A stretch of DNA of 64,000 bases, taken from the NCBI GenBank assembly GCA_001769975.1, contig MEPW01000018.1, positions 1 to 64,000 of the forward strand. The letters run 5' to 3'. Under the pieces are notes generated by a model. It searched no databases. It had not been told where the DNA came from and saw only the letters and a list, made by a program, of their open reading frames with translations. The DNA is from Bdellovibrionales bacterium RIFOXYA1_FULL_36_14. Its GTDB lineage: Bacteria; Bdellovibrionota; Bacteriovoracia; Bacteriovoracales; Bacteriovoracaceae. A program made the position numbers and the translations under genes. This document shows, one piece after another, positions 52,484 through 61,139 of the stretch (positions are counted from its first letter, which is position 1; each line of letters begins with the position of its first letter).

Positions 52484-54865
52484 TTAATATTCGTTAAGAT
52501 AGGGTAGTCCGCGGTCACGAATATATTGCTTGGTATAGTCTGAATAATCTGAACTCTTATAACTTAAATCAAGCCCGGTATAAGTATTATATGCATAAGG
52601 GGAGTAGGGCTGCCAGTTAAGCATGCTTTGAATATTATAAATTTGTCTTGCCCAATGATCTTGTTGAATTGCTAACTGGGAGTACATCACTTGACGGTTG
52701 ATGGTACCTTTATTGAGACCGGATAATTCACCCACCCAAATCGAGGTATATCGCTGGGGGGATTGATAAAGTTGGGTGTTGGGTAATGCTCCATTGAGGA
52801 GATCCCACATGCCTCGACGAGGTTTAAAGAGTAGTTTCCCGGTAGCAGGGTCTATTGTAATATGATATTTATTGGATAGTTGAGATACGCTTCCACTAGC
52901 TATATGCTTACCATTTCGATCCACTAGATGTCTTATAGGAGTACGTAGCAGATCATCTTTAGGGGGCTCATATAAATTAAGGAGTTCTTCTTCTTTTTCG
53001 TTTGGTTTAGATGTTGGTGATGGTGCTTTGGGAGGGAGATCTCCTGTTGCTTCTACCGTTGGCAATGATTGAGTTTGGTTTGAAATAATGACGTCTTCTT
53101 CCTCTTCTGGTGGAGTAGAGCTAATTTGTTCGGCCGGACTAGAACTTGGTTCTTGGGAAAGTTCTATATGTTCACCCCAGTGTTTTTTTAAGTATTCTTG
53201 AAAAGTTTGGTATTTTTGTTCTTGTTCAATTGGAGAGGCATTTGGCTCTTTAGAAAGTTTTATATATTCACCCCATTGTGCCTTAATGTAATCTTGAAAA
53301 CTTTGATATTCTTGTTCCGGTTTGGTTGGGTTGGCACTTTGTTCTTTAGATCGTTTTAAATATTCATCCCAAAGTTTTTTAAAATATTCTTTGGAAGCTT
53401 GATATTCTTTTTCTAGCTCAGCCAGGGTGGCACTTGGTTTTTTGGAAAGTGTTTTATATTCGCCCCATCGTTCTTCGAAGTAGTCTTGAAACTTTTGATA
53501 TTTTTTTTCTTTCTCAATCGGTGTGACTCGTTGTTCGAATAAATCTAAGGGAACTGCCCATTTGGTATTAGGGTGTTGTGCAATACGGAGATTAATTTCT
53601 GCAAAATTTATTAATGGTTGATCAACTACTGTAAAACAATCATCTTTAGTTTTAGATGGTATGACTTCTGGTTTTTTCTTACAGTCGAGAGCTGATATTC
53701 TATTTGAAAAGTCCAGATTCATTTTATTTATTTTTTCGAGTAATTCGCTGGAATTAGGGGCGTACGCTTTATTCATTTTAGCATATTCTTCCAAACATTG
53801 TTTGGGCGCTTTCATTTTGAAAATGGCGGGAGGGTATTCCTTTTTAGTAGGAGTTAATTCTTGGTTAAAGCAACCAAGTTCATTGAGAACGTGGGAATAA
53901 ATTTCATTGATGGTGGTTTTAAAAAAGGGATTTAAGTCTAGGTCTTGATCAGGAGTATTGATGGCGTTTTGTTTTAGCTGAGCAAATAAATAATTTTCAC
54001 GGACGGGATTGGGTGATTTATTACTCTGATAATGTTTAGAGATTAAATCAAGGTCCCCATAACGAGATTCGACATATGCACTTTTGTGAGTTGTGACATT
54101 TAAAGAAAGATTATTTTTATAGCGGGTGAAGTGATATTGGTTTTTTTTGCTTACTTTTTCTTGGTCTAGCTTTTTCATAAATTCCAAGGTTAAATGCATA
54201 GGAGATAAATGCTTATCAAAGCTTGGAAGATTTTGGTGCAAAGCTTTTTGGTAAAGTTTTAGATCGGCTTTTCGTTCCTTTGGATCAGTGGAAGAGTGTT
54301 TATATCGCTTATAAAAGAAGGTAATGGCCGGCACCGTTTTGGATAAATAATCGTCACTGCACTGCTTTTGTCCTAAAGCATCGGTTATGTGTTTTTGGCA
54401 TTTTTCCCTTTCCGCAGCAAAGAATTTTTCTAACACCTGGTCATTTTCCTCTTTAGCATGATCAATGGCGATTTGTTTATCTTGGCCTAGATAATCTATA
54501 AAATGAGTGAAAGTACTCATCATGGCAATAGTGTTGAGTTTTGATTCAAGAAAATTTTTAAGTTCTTTGGAATTATCAATTTTTTTCAAAGACACTTCGT
54601 ATAGAAAAGCTTGGTAGTGCCTATTGATGTCCAAAAGACCATTGGCAAAAATCTTCTCATCTATTTCGCCTTCCAAAATAGTGTGTTTAGATTGCAAAGT
54701 TGCAAAGCTTTTATGGTACTCGTTAGAAAGCTCAGTTATCTGTTGTTGACAATTTTTTGCAGTTTGTTCTTGTGATTTTTGGATTGGAGCAGATCCTAAC
54801 AAAACGATAGTAATTAATACTGATAGTGTAAAAATCAAAATATATTTAATTTTTGACATATTCAT
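52484..54865 (-). CDS. Large exported protein with four 32-residue WGEY repeats
   Basis: 793 residues. N-terminal signal/anchor YILIFTLSVLITIVLLGSA. The first ~400 residues are helical and charged. Residues ~450-580 hold four tandem ~32-residue repeats with core (K/E)YQxFQ(D/E)YxxxxWGEYxxLSKEPSxSPxE. A low-complexity acidic/Pro linker (PAEQISSTPPEEEEDVII, TSKPNEKEEEL) follows, then a Tyr-rich C terminus. No family recognised. Same strand as the 2039-residue lipoprotein, 240 bases upstream of it, possibly with its own promoter. Might be a cell-envelope structural or adhesive protein. Confidence 0.65.
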   Translation of the reverse strand: MNMSKIKYILIFTLSVLITIVLLGSAPIQKSQEQTAKNCQQQITELSNEYHKSFATLQSKHTILEGEIDEKIFANGLLDINRHYQAFLYEVSLKKIDNSKELKNFLESKLNTIAMMSTFTHFIDYLGQDKQIAIDHAKEENDQVLEKFFAAEREKCQKHITDALGQKQCSDDYLSKTVPAITFFYKRYKHSSTDPKERKADLKLYQKALHQNLPSFDKHLSPMHLTLEFMKKLDQEKVSKKNQYHFTRYKNNLSLNVTTHKSAYVESRYGDLDLISKHYQSNKSPNPVRENYLFAQLKQNAINTPDQDLDLNPFFKTTINEIYSHVLNELGCFNQELTPTKKEYPPAIFKMKAPKQCLEEYAKMNKAYAPNSSELLEKINKMNLDFSNRISALDCKKKPEVIPSKTKDDCFTVVDQPLINFAEINLRIAQHPNTKWAVPLDLFEQRVTPIEKEKKYQKFQDYFEERWGEYKTLSKKPSATLAELEKEYQASKEYFKKLWDEYLKRSKEQSANPTKPEQEYQSFQDYIKAQWGEYIKLSKEPNASPIEQEQKYQTFQEYLKKHWGEHIELSQEPSSSPAEQISSTPPEEEEDVIISNQTQSLPTVEATGDLPPKAPSPTSKPNEKEEELLNLYEPPKDDLLRTPIRHLVDRNGKHIASGSVSQLSNKYHITIDPATGKLLFKPRRGMWDLLNGALPNTQLYQSPQRYTSIWVGELSGLNKGTINRQVMYSQLAIQQDHWARQIYNIQSMLNWQPYSPYAYNTYTGLDLSYKSSDYSDYTKQYIRDRGLPYLNEY
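53126..53520 (-). repeat. Four tandem 96-base coding repeats
   Basis: Encode the four 32-residue WGEY/WDEY units in the 793-residue protein. Copies 3 and 4 are the most similar. The DNA is diverged but alignable. Confidence 0.7.
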
Positions 54866-54980
54866 TCCAAGTCATACATTTTTTTAAAACTCTCCTGTTT
54901 TATTGATCGGTTATTTGGAAATAAATTATTAGAAAAAGACTCCAATCTTTGCATCTTTTTACCTAATTTCAGGGAATTAT

Positions 54981-55018
54981 CTAACGATAAAATTATGATT
55001 TTATGGTCAAAACGTTAG
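54981..55018. repeat. Nested inverted repeat in the leader of the fumarase genes
   Basis: CTAACG (54981-54986) pairs with CGTTAG (55013-55018), and inside lies ATAAAAT (54987-54993) - TATG - ATTTTAT (54998-55004), a perfect seven-base hairpin. It ends 20 bases before the first start codon, so it may be an operator or a leader hairpin near the ribosome site. Confidence 0.4.
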
Positions 55019-55037
55019 CAATATGTTAGAAAAATGA

Positions 55038-55940
55038 ATGATTAAAGCAAGCGAAATGACCCCCAATTTATATAATTCTTTGCAACTTTTGATTGAATCA
55101 ACTTCCAGTGAATTACCCATCGATGTAGCTATGGCCATGGACCTTGCAAAGAAAAATGAACGAGAGAAATCTTCTGCTGCCTATGCTTTAAACATCATTG
55201 AAGAAAATCGAGTGTTAGCGAAAAAATATATCGCTCCACTTTGCCAAGATACGGGCACTATCAGTTTTTATATCAATCATCCCCAACACTTTGATCGAAC
55301 GAGTTTTGAAAAAATTGCGATAGATGCGGTAATTTTGGCCACCAAAAAAGGCGTACTTCGACAAAATTCCGTTGATAGTTTAAGCGGGTTAAATTCTGGT
55401 GATAATATAGGTCTTGGTCACCCTGGTTTTTATTATGAAGAAAACCAGACCGGCTCACTGGAAATTAAATTAATGTTAAAAGGTGGAGGATGTGAAAATG
55501 TGGGGGCCCAATATTCTCTGCCAGATATTAGCTTAGATGCCGGCAGGGATTTAGTTGGAGTTAAAAAAGCGGTTCTGGATGCTGTTAAAAATGCGCAAGG
55601 AAAGGGATGTTCTCCTGGAATACTAGGCGTGTGTATTGGTGGGGATCGCTCCACAGGATATGCCCACAGTAAAAAGCAATTACTGCGTTTTTTAAATGAT
55701 GAAAACCAAATTGCGGAATTAAAAAAGTTGGAAGAAGAAATATTGGCCGATGCCAACCAACTGGGAATTGGTGCCATGGGGTTTGGCGGTAAGACGACCT
55801 TGTTGGGAGTAAAAATTGCACCTCTTCATAGATTACCTGCTTCTTATTTTGTGTCTGTCTCGTATATGTGTTGGGCCCATCGTCGGCAAGGAATTATTTT
55901 GGATAACGATATGAACATAAAAAAATGGATCTATAGATGA
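55038..55940 (+). CDS. Class I fumarate hydratase, alpha subunit (or tartrate dehydratase alpha)
   Basis: The [4Fe-4S] half of a two-subunit fumarase/L-tartrate dehydratase. 300 residues, with the three cluster Cys in PLCQDTGTISF, GGGCENVGAQY and GVCIGGDRSTGYAHSKKQL. The latter also gives substrate residues. Typical length for an independent alpha subunit. The start is ATG 55038. Overlaps the beta subunit gene by 4 bases. Fumarase is more likely in an aerobic TCA cycle; tartrate dehydratase cannot be excluded from sequence alone. Confidence 0.9.
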   Translation: MIKASEMTPNLYNSLQLLIESTSSELPIDVAMAMDLAKKNEREKSSAAYALNIIEENRVLAKKYIAPLCQDTGTISFYINHPQHFDRTSFEKIAIDAVILATKKGVLRQNSVDSLSGLNSGDNIGLGHPGFYYEENQTGSLEIKLMLKGGGCENVGAQYSLPDISLDAGRDLVGVKKAVLDAVKNAQGKGCSPGILGVCIGGDRSTGYAHSKKQLLRFLNDENQIAELKKLEEEILADANQLGIGAMGFGGKTTLLGVKIAPLHRLPASYFVSVSYMCWAHRRQGIILDNDMNIKKWIYR

Positions 55941-56506
55941 TTTTGTTAAAATCGCCCTTTGATCGCAATGAAATTAAAAAACTCAAAGTGGGAGATATAG
56001 TTCACCTCAGTGGAACGATCGTGACTGGGCGGGATGCCGTCTGTAAATATTTATACGATGGCAATGATTCGCCTATGAATTTAAATGGTCAAATCCTTTA
56101 TCATGCAGGGCCGGTGGTGATTAAAGATGAAGCTGGTCGCTATATTGTAAAAGCCGCAGGACCAACCACTTCTATTAGGGAAGAACCTTACCAAGCTGAT
56201 ATCATTAAAAAGCATGGATTGGTAGCCGTGATTGGTAAAGGTGGCATGGGAACCAAAACTCTGGAAGCACTTCGCGATTTTGGTGCCGTATATTTTCATG
56301 CCATTGGTGGAGCTGCGCAAGTCTATGCTGTTCGCATCAAAAAAGTCAATTCAGTTCATTTGTTAGAGTTTGGTTCTCCAGAAGCAATGTGGGAATTTGA
56401 GGTGGAGGACTTTCCTGTTATCGTAACGATGGATAGCCACGGAAACTCTCTTCACAAAGATTTGGAACAAAGTAGCGAAAAAATATTTAAAAAACTTATT
56501 GGTTGA
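55937..56506 (+). CDS. Class I fumarate hydratase, beta subunit (or tartrate dehydratase beta)
   Basis: 189 residues of the C-terminal swivelling domain that completes the active site of two-subunit class I fumarases. Landmarks: LKVGDIVHLSGTIVTGRDAVCKYL, AGPVV, GPTTSIREEPY, and VIGKGGMGTKTLEALRDFGAVYFHAIGGAAQVYA. Starts by ATGA overlap with the alpha subunit gene, so translation is coupled. metG begins 14 bases after the stop. Confidence 0.92.
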   Translation: MILLKSPFDRNEIKKLKVGDIVHLSGTIVTGRDAVCKYLYDGNDSPMNLNGQILYHAGPVVIKDEAGRYIVKAAGPTTSIREEPYQADIIKKHGLVAVIGKGGMGTKTLEALRDFGAVYFHAIGGAAQVYAVRIKKVNSVHLLEFGSPEAMWEFEVEDFPVIVTMDSHGNSLHKDLEQSSEKIFKKLIG

Positions 56507-56520
56507 TCTGGAGATCTTAC

Positions 56521-58233
56521 ATGAAAAAGAAAAAATATCTCATTACTTCGGCACTTCCTTATGCCAATGGGCCACTCCATTTTGGACATTTGGCGGGTGC
56601 TTATATACCGGCGGATATAATCGTTAGACATAAAAGACTTCATGATCATGAAACCCTTTTTATTTGTGGCTCAGATGAACATGGGGTTGCCATTATGTTA
56701 AATGCGAATAAGCAAAAAAAACCTTACAAGGAATACGTGGATGCCTGGCATCTTGAACATCTTGAATTGATGAATAAATATGAGATTGAATTTAGCTATT
56801 TTGGACAAACCAGCACTGAATATCATGCTGAGGAAACTAAACGTTGGTTTTTAGAATTATATGAAAAAGGATTGGTCGGCACTAAAGATAATCAGCAACT
56901 GTTTTGTAATGATTGCAAAAACCATCTGCCTGATCGCTTTGTCACGGGAACCTGTTACCAATGCGGGTACACCGAAGCCAGAGGGGATGAATGTCCTAAT
57001 TGTGGAATCTGGGTGGAACCGGCGAAATTAAAAAATCCTGTATGTCAGATTTGCAAAAGTACTAACATTGAAGAAGTTACCGTCACTCAATATTATTTGC
57101 TACTTTCCAAATACCACCAAGAGTTTAGAAAATGGTTTGAAACCAAAGAGAGTTCATGGCGTAAAACGGTTTGGCCTTATGTGGATTCGCTGACTAAAGA
57201 AGAACTGGTTGATCGGGCCATTAGTCGTGATCTGGATTGGGGGATTGATGTACCACTGGCAGAAGCCTGCGGTAAAAAACTCTATGTTTGGTTTGATGCA
57301 CCGATTGGCTATGTAAGTAATACCAAAAAATATTTGGAAGAGATAAAATCAAACGAACATTATCTTTTAGACTGGTGGAAAAATAAAGATACGGAAATTT
57401 TGCACTTTATTGGTAAGGATAATATTATTTTCCATACGATTATCTTTCCGATAATGGGAATGGCAACGGGGTTTATCAATCCACCCACCGATGTTCCGGC
57501 CAATCAATATGTCAATTTGCTCGGAAAGCAATTTTCTAAATCCAGTGGTTGGTATGTGGATGCTAAAGATGCTCTTGATAAATTTGGATCAACTGCACTA
57601 CGCTATTATTTAATTTCCTTAATTCCAGAAACTAGTGATTCAAGTTTTGTTTGGGAAAATTTCAAACTTAAAGTGAATGGGGAATTGGCCAATAATATTG
57701 GAAATCTGGTTAATCGGGCCATGAAGTTTTATAAGAAAAATTGGCCGGAAGGTCTAAGCGCAAAGTATTTTAGTGGCTTTTCAAGTAGTGACTATGGAAA
57801 AAAATTACAAGAAAAACTAAAAGAGCATAATACCTTTCTGGATGAGATTCAAATTAGAAAAGGTCTTGATCTGGTTATGAGTATAGGACATGATGCCAAT
57901 AATTATTTCTCTGAAAAACAGCCATGGGCGAGTGTAAAAACAGATATGGATGAGGCCCAAAGAACCATTGCTTGGAGTGCTCAGTATATTTTAACCCTGG
58001 GAGTTTTGTTTTCACCTTATTTGCCGCTGCTATCAAAAAATATTTTGGATTTATTTCACTCAGTCTTAGATGAGACTGATATTAAAAAACTCTATGGTGG
58101 TGACATTAAAATCCTTGATGATATTTTCAAAAATGGTATGAAGCTAGATAAAGATCCAGTTGCGTTAGTGCCTAAAATTGATGATGAAGTCATCAAAAAT
58201 CTGGAAGCGCAGCTTTTGGAGAAAAGCGTTTAG
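56521..58233 (+). CDS. metG: Methionyl-tRNA synthetase
   Basis: Charges tRNA-Met. 570 residues: HIGH variant PYANGPLHFGHLAGAYIPADI, CGSDEHG, four CxxC knuckles (FCNDC, TCYQC, ECPNC, VCQIC) for probably two zinc ions, IGKDNIIFHTIIFP, and a KMSKS variant QFSKSSGW. The anticodon-binding helical domain follows, and there is no C-terminal tRNA-binding (EMAP-like) domain. ATG 56521 has GGAG 7 bases upstream; an in-frame frame from 56503 lacks support. Located downstream of the fumarase subunits, likely read through from them. Confidence 0.96.
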   Translation: MKKKKYLITSALPYANGPLHFGHLAGAYIPADIIVRHKRLHDHETLFICGSDEHGVAIMLNANKQKKPYKEYVDAWHLEHLELMNKYEIEFSYFGQTSTEYHAEETKRWFLELYEKGLVGTKDNQQLFCNDCKNHLPDRFVTGTCYQCGYTEARGDECPNCGIWVEPAKLKNPVCQICKSTNIEEVTVTQYYLLLSKYHQEFRKWFETKESSWRKTVWPYVDSLTKEELVDRAISRDLDWGIDVPLAEACGKKLYVWFDAPIGYVSNTKKYLEEIKSNEHYLLDWWKNKDTEILHFIGKDNIIFHTIIFPIMGMATGFINPPTDVPANQYVNLLGKQFSKSSGWYVDAKDALDKFGSTALRYYLISLIPETSDSSFVWENFKLKVNGELANNIGNLVNRAMKFYKKNWPEGLSAKYFSGFSSSDYGKKLQEKLKEHNTFLDEIQIRKGLDLVMSIGHDANNYFSEKQPWASVKTDMDEAQRTIAWSAQYILTLGVLFSPYLPLLSKNILDLFHSVLDETDIKKLYGGDIKILDDIFKNGMKLDKDPVALVPKIDDEVIKNLEAQLLEKSV

Positions 58234-58244
58234 TATAAGTTTCG

Positions 58245-58751
58245 CTAGAGGTTAGTGGGGGTTAATTGATTAGCCTTAGGATTTAAATCTTCATGTTTGG
58301 TTCGATTCCAGACTCTTATAATTTTACCATTTTCTAAATCAACGAGAGCGGTGGCCCCGGATTGGCGATTGTTGGGATATAGATAGGTGATAATGATTTT
58401 TTGTGCGAACCTAGGTCTGCCTTTATCCATGAGAGTCAGGATCTCTAAATCTTGAATAATAACTTTGGTATTATTTTCTTGAAACTTTAGTAATTCGCTA
58501 GATAAAGTTCTTTCCCAGTTTCGGTGTTCTGATTTTGGAATTTTTTTATTAGAAGAGGCGGGAGTTCTTTTAACTGGTTTGTTTTGATTAATTTTTGCTA
58601 ATTCTTCCGGGGTACTTTGATAAGAAGTTATCTGGTTATCTTGTTTTTTATAAGTAATCGTTGGGACATCTGTTTTAAAAATTATTTTAGATAAAAAATA
58701 AACTCCAACTACACAAACAACCAGTAATGTTATTTTTAATAAATTCTTCAT
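58245..58751 (-). CDS. Small membrane-anchored protein of unknown function
   Basis: 168 residues: one N-terminal hydrophobic segment (LLKITLLVVCVVGVYFLSKIIF) followed by a basic, Pro/Lys-rich linker and a C-terminal beta-rich part (IIQDLEILTLMDKGRPRFAQKIIITYLYP, ATALVDLENGKIIRVWN) that resembles small periplasmic domains. No family recognised. Third gene of the reverse-strand operon, only 3 bases after the metallopeptidase gene, so probably functionally linked to it. Confidence 0.65.
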   Translation of the reverse strand: MKNLLKITLLVVCVVGVYFLSKIIFKTDVPTITYKKQDNQITSYQSTPEELAKINQNKPVKRTPASSNKKIPKSEHRNWERTLSSELLKFQENNTKVIIQDLEILTLMDKGRPRFAQKIIITYLYPNNRQSGATALVDLENGKIIRVWNRTKHEDLNPKANQLTPTNL

Positions 58752-58754
58752 ATC

Positions 58755-61127
58755 TTAATCTGTCACCACAAATTGAAAATTGATAATCTTATAGGGGCGA
58801 TTGCCGGTATATTCATAATCCAAATAGTTGTCGAGATCGCTTCGTGCGGTATCGGTGAAACAATCACTACAGTTGGAAAACCTCACCCGCATACGGCAAT
58901 TAAAGGTAGTTCCGGGGTGAATATGTTCGCTGACTTCAAAAAAGATGATGTTGGAATAATTAAATGCGGGAGTGTTTTTATCCTTGGCTCGTGGTGCTGA
59001 ATCCTCCCATGACTTATTTGCATTGATTTTGGCAAACCATGCATGATCTGCGCCTTTTAATATTCTAACAAAACAGTCACGGGTTTTGGTGGCATCTCCG
59101 CTTAAACACAGATGAGGTTCCAAACCCAGTTTTTGTCTGAGTTTTTCTTGGCCTGCCCATTTGGTGGCATCGTCATCGCCTATTTCCACCATGCAAACAG
59201 GGTAGAGATCTTCGTTAGCTTCATTCCCCAAGGTCCTGGTTATGTAATTACAATCCCCCGGCACTAACGAGGGGTTAGCTTCAGCAGATGAGTCAGCTGC
59301 GCCCTCAGCACTTTGGGGAAAATTATCTTCGAAAGTATTACAAGGTTTATCGTTTTTCATATGGTCCCAATCGTTGGCCAGTAATTGGATACCGCCCATG
59401 TCAGTGTTGGAACTGTTAAATAAATTAAAAGCTATCCCGACCAATTCGCCGGGGCTTACCTTTCCGTTGCCGTTATTACGAGGTAGACTGGATTTGATAT
59501 ATGGGGAGATTTCCGTGGCCTGTAAAGATCCGGTTAAATTTTTTAAAGCGTTTTGCATTTCGGTTCGATCATCAAAAATAAAGCCAGAAACTAATCCATC
59601 ACCACTGACTAGTTTGATTTTACTCTTTGGAATCGTGACTGCTTTTAAACGATTGGATGGGGTGATGGAAGTATTGGTTCCAAGGTGTCCAGTAACGGCG
59701 TTTCCACCATTGTCGTTGTAAGTGGAAAAAAGCAGTAGACCATAAGCATCCAGGAGAGTTTCAATATTATCTTTGGAGTAATTATATCCATTGCAGCGGT
59801 TACCGGAAGCATACATGGTGAGTAGTTTTCGAGCAAGAGTTTGAGAAAAATTAAAATAATTTATACTACCATCTACGCGGGCAAAGTCATGAGAATAGGG
59901 ACTAGAAAGATTGACCGTAAAAGCTGGATTGGAATTTCCTGTGGATGTTAGATCCCCTAGCTCTGCCAGAGTTTCGCTTATAACGTTGTGGACATATGCA
60001 ATTGCGTTTGGTTTTGACAGATAACACTTGTTCATGAAATCTTCAGTTAGGGCCACTAAGTAATGCGTGATAATCATGCTAGAAACGTGAATTTCTTCAA
60101 AAACCACACCCGGTTCATTGGGGTCGTAGGTGAGGTAAGCGGGATAAGAAAGCCGTTCTGCCGGATCAGTTGAGATTCCAGGAATATGCAAAAAGCTATC
60201 TTCACTCAGCGGTCGTGACAAGGATAAAAGGCCCAATGCCCATTCAGAAAATTCAGTTCGCTTATTGATCGTATAAGCAAAATAATCCGCTAAACCTTCG
60301 TTAATGGCGCCACCTTCATCGTATTGCAGGTATCCTAGTTCTGATTCATAGAGAGGATCAGCATTACTTCCATGAGCTGTATTTCTTAGGTTAAGGAGTA
60401 CGTTGATTGCTGCATGTCCAGTTTCATGATAGATAATGCTGGGATCGTGGACCATTTTAACTTGAGGATATTTCTTCAAGTAGCCCATATGAATAGAAAA
60501 ATCTGATGGTGAAAATGAAGAATTATTTTCTACGTCGGAATTTGAATACCCCTGTAAAGTAGTAAGCGATCCCCAATGTCCGAGTTCCGCGTAAAGCGAG
60601 TAGGGAATGGAGGTATAATAACTGGGAGTTTTTTGACTACCAAAACTATCCAGATGAAGAAGTTTATAATAAGTATTTAGATTGGCCTGAAAAGTTTCAA
60701 TGAGTCTTCCCATGTGATAAAAGGTGTGGACTTGATTAAATTCTAAAGTCTCGGCAGGAAAGGCCCATTTATAGTCGCTGGAAATGAGAGGGGGAGAGTA
60801 TTGATCCTGATAAACCCGGTAGCAAGGATTATTAATGTCTGTGATATCCTGGCAACTGCCCACCAGGGTGTTGTTGCTGGTGATATAATCCTGGGCATGT
60901 AAGAGATATTTGCCAATTTTCGTATCCGCCGGTAAATTATAGTTCCCACTTAAGATTACCGGATTGTCACGTAGAACTCGTCCATGAAATTTATCCACGG
61001 TACTGGAATTATTAACCACCTGGCCGTTGACGGTTCGCTTTCCTTTTCCAGAGTTGGAAATGCATCCCTCTAGGATTAGAAGAAAGCTGAAAATAAGAAT
61101 GTGAGCGTACCTATTATTTTTCATCAT
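58755..61127 (-). CDS. Lipoprotein zinc metallopeptidase (M4/M36-like gluzincin)
   Basis: 790 residues. Signal peptide with lipobox LLILEGC, so a lipoprotein. The active site IIYHETGHAAINVLL (HExxH) and, ~60 residues on, GGAINEGLADYFAYTIN supply zinc ligands in the gluzincin pattern, where the ExxxD of NEGLADYFA matches M4/M36 (fungalysin-type) enzymes. The C-terminal half is beta-rich with Cys pairs (CFVRILK, FNCRMRVRFSNCSDCF), perhaps binding modules. It lies 12 bases after the large helical protein gene. Probably digests extracellular or periplasmic protein. Confidence 0.8.
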   Translation of the reverse strand: MMKNNRYAHILIFSFLLILEGCISNSGKGKRTVNGQVVNNSSTVDKFHGRVLRDNPVILSGNYNLPADTKIGKYLLHAQDYITSNNTLVGSCQDITDINNPCYRVYQDQYSPPLISSDYKWAFPAETLEFNQVHTFYHMGRLIETFQANLNTYYKLLHLDSFGSQKTPSYYTSIPYSLYAELGHWGSLTTLQGYSNSDVENNSSFSPSDFSIHMGYLKKYPQVKMVHDPSIIYHETGHAAINVLLNLRNTAHGSNADPLYESELGYLQYDEGGAINEGLADYFAYTINKRTEFSEWALGLLSLSRPLSEDSFLHIPGISTDPAERLSYPAYLTYDPNEPGVVFEEIHVSSMIITHYLVALTEDFMNKCYLSKPNAIAYVHNVISETLAELGDLTSTGNSNPAFTVNLSSPYSHDFARVDGSINYFNFSQTLARKLLTMYASGNRCNGYNYSKDNIETLLDAYGLLLFSTYNDNGGNAVTGHLGTNTSITPSNRLKAVTIPKSKIKLVSGDGLVSGFIFDDRTEMQNALKNLTGSLQATEISPYIKSSLPRNNGNGKVSPGELVGIAFNLFNSSNTDMGGIQLLANDWDHMKNDKPCNTFEDNFPQSAEGAADSSAEANPSLVPGDCNYITRTLGNEANEDLYPVCMVEIGDDDATKWAGQEKLRQKLGLEPHLCLSGDATKTRDCFVRILKGADHAWFAKINANKSWEDSAPRAKDKNTPAFNYSNIIFFEVSEHIHPGTTFNCRMRVRFSNCSDCFTDTARSDLDNYLDYEYTGNRPYKIINFQFVVTD

Positions 61128-61139
61128 AATAAATCTTTA

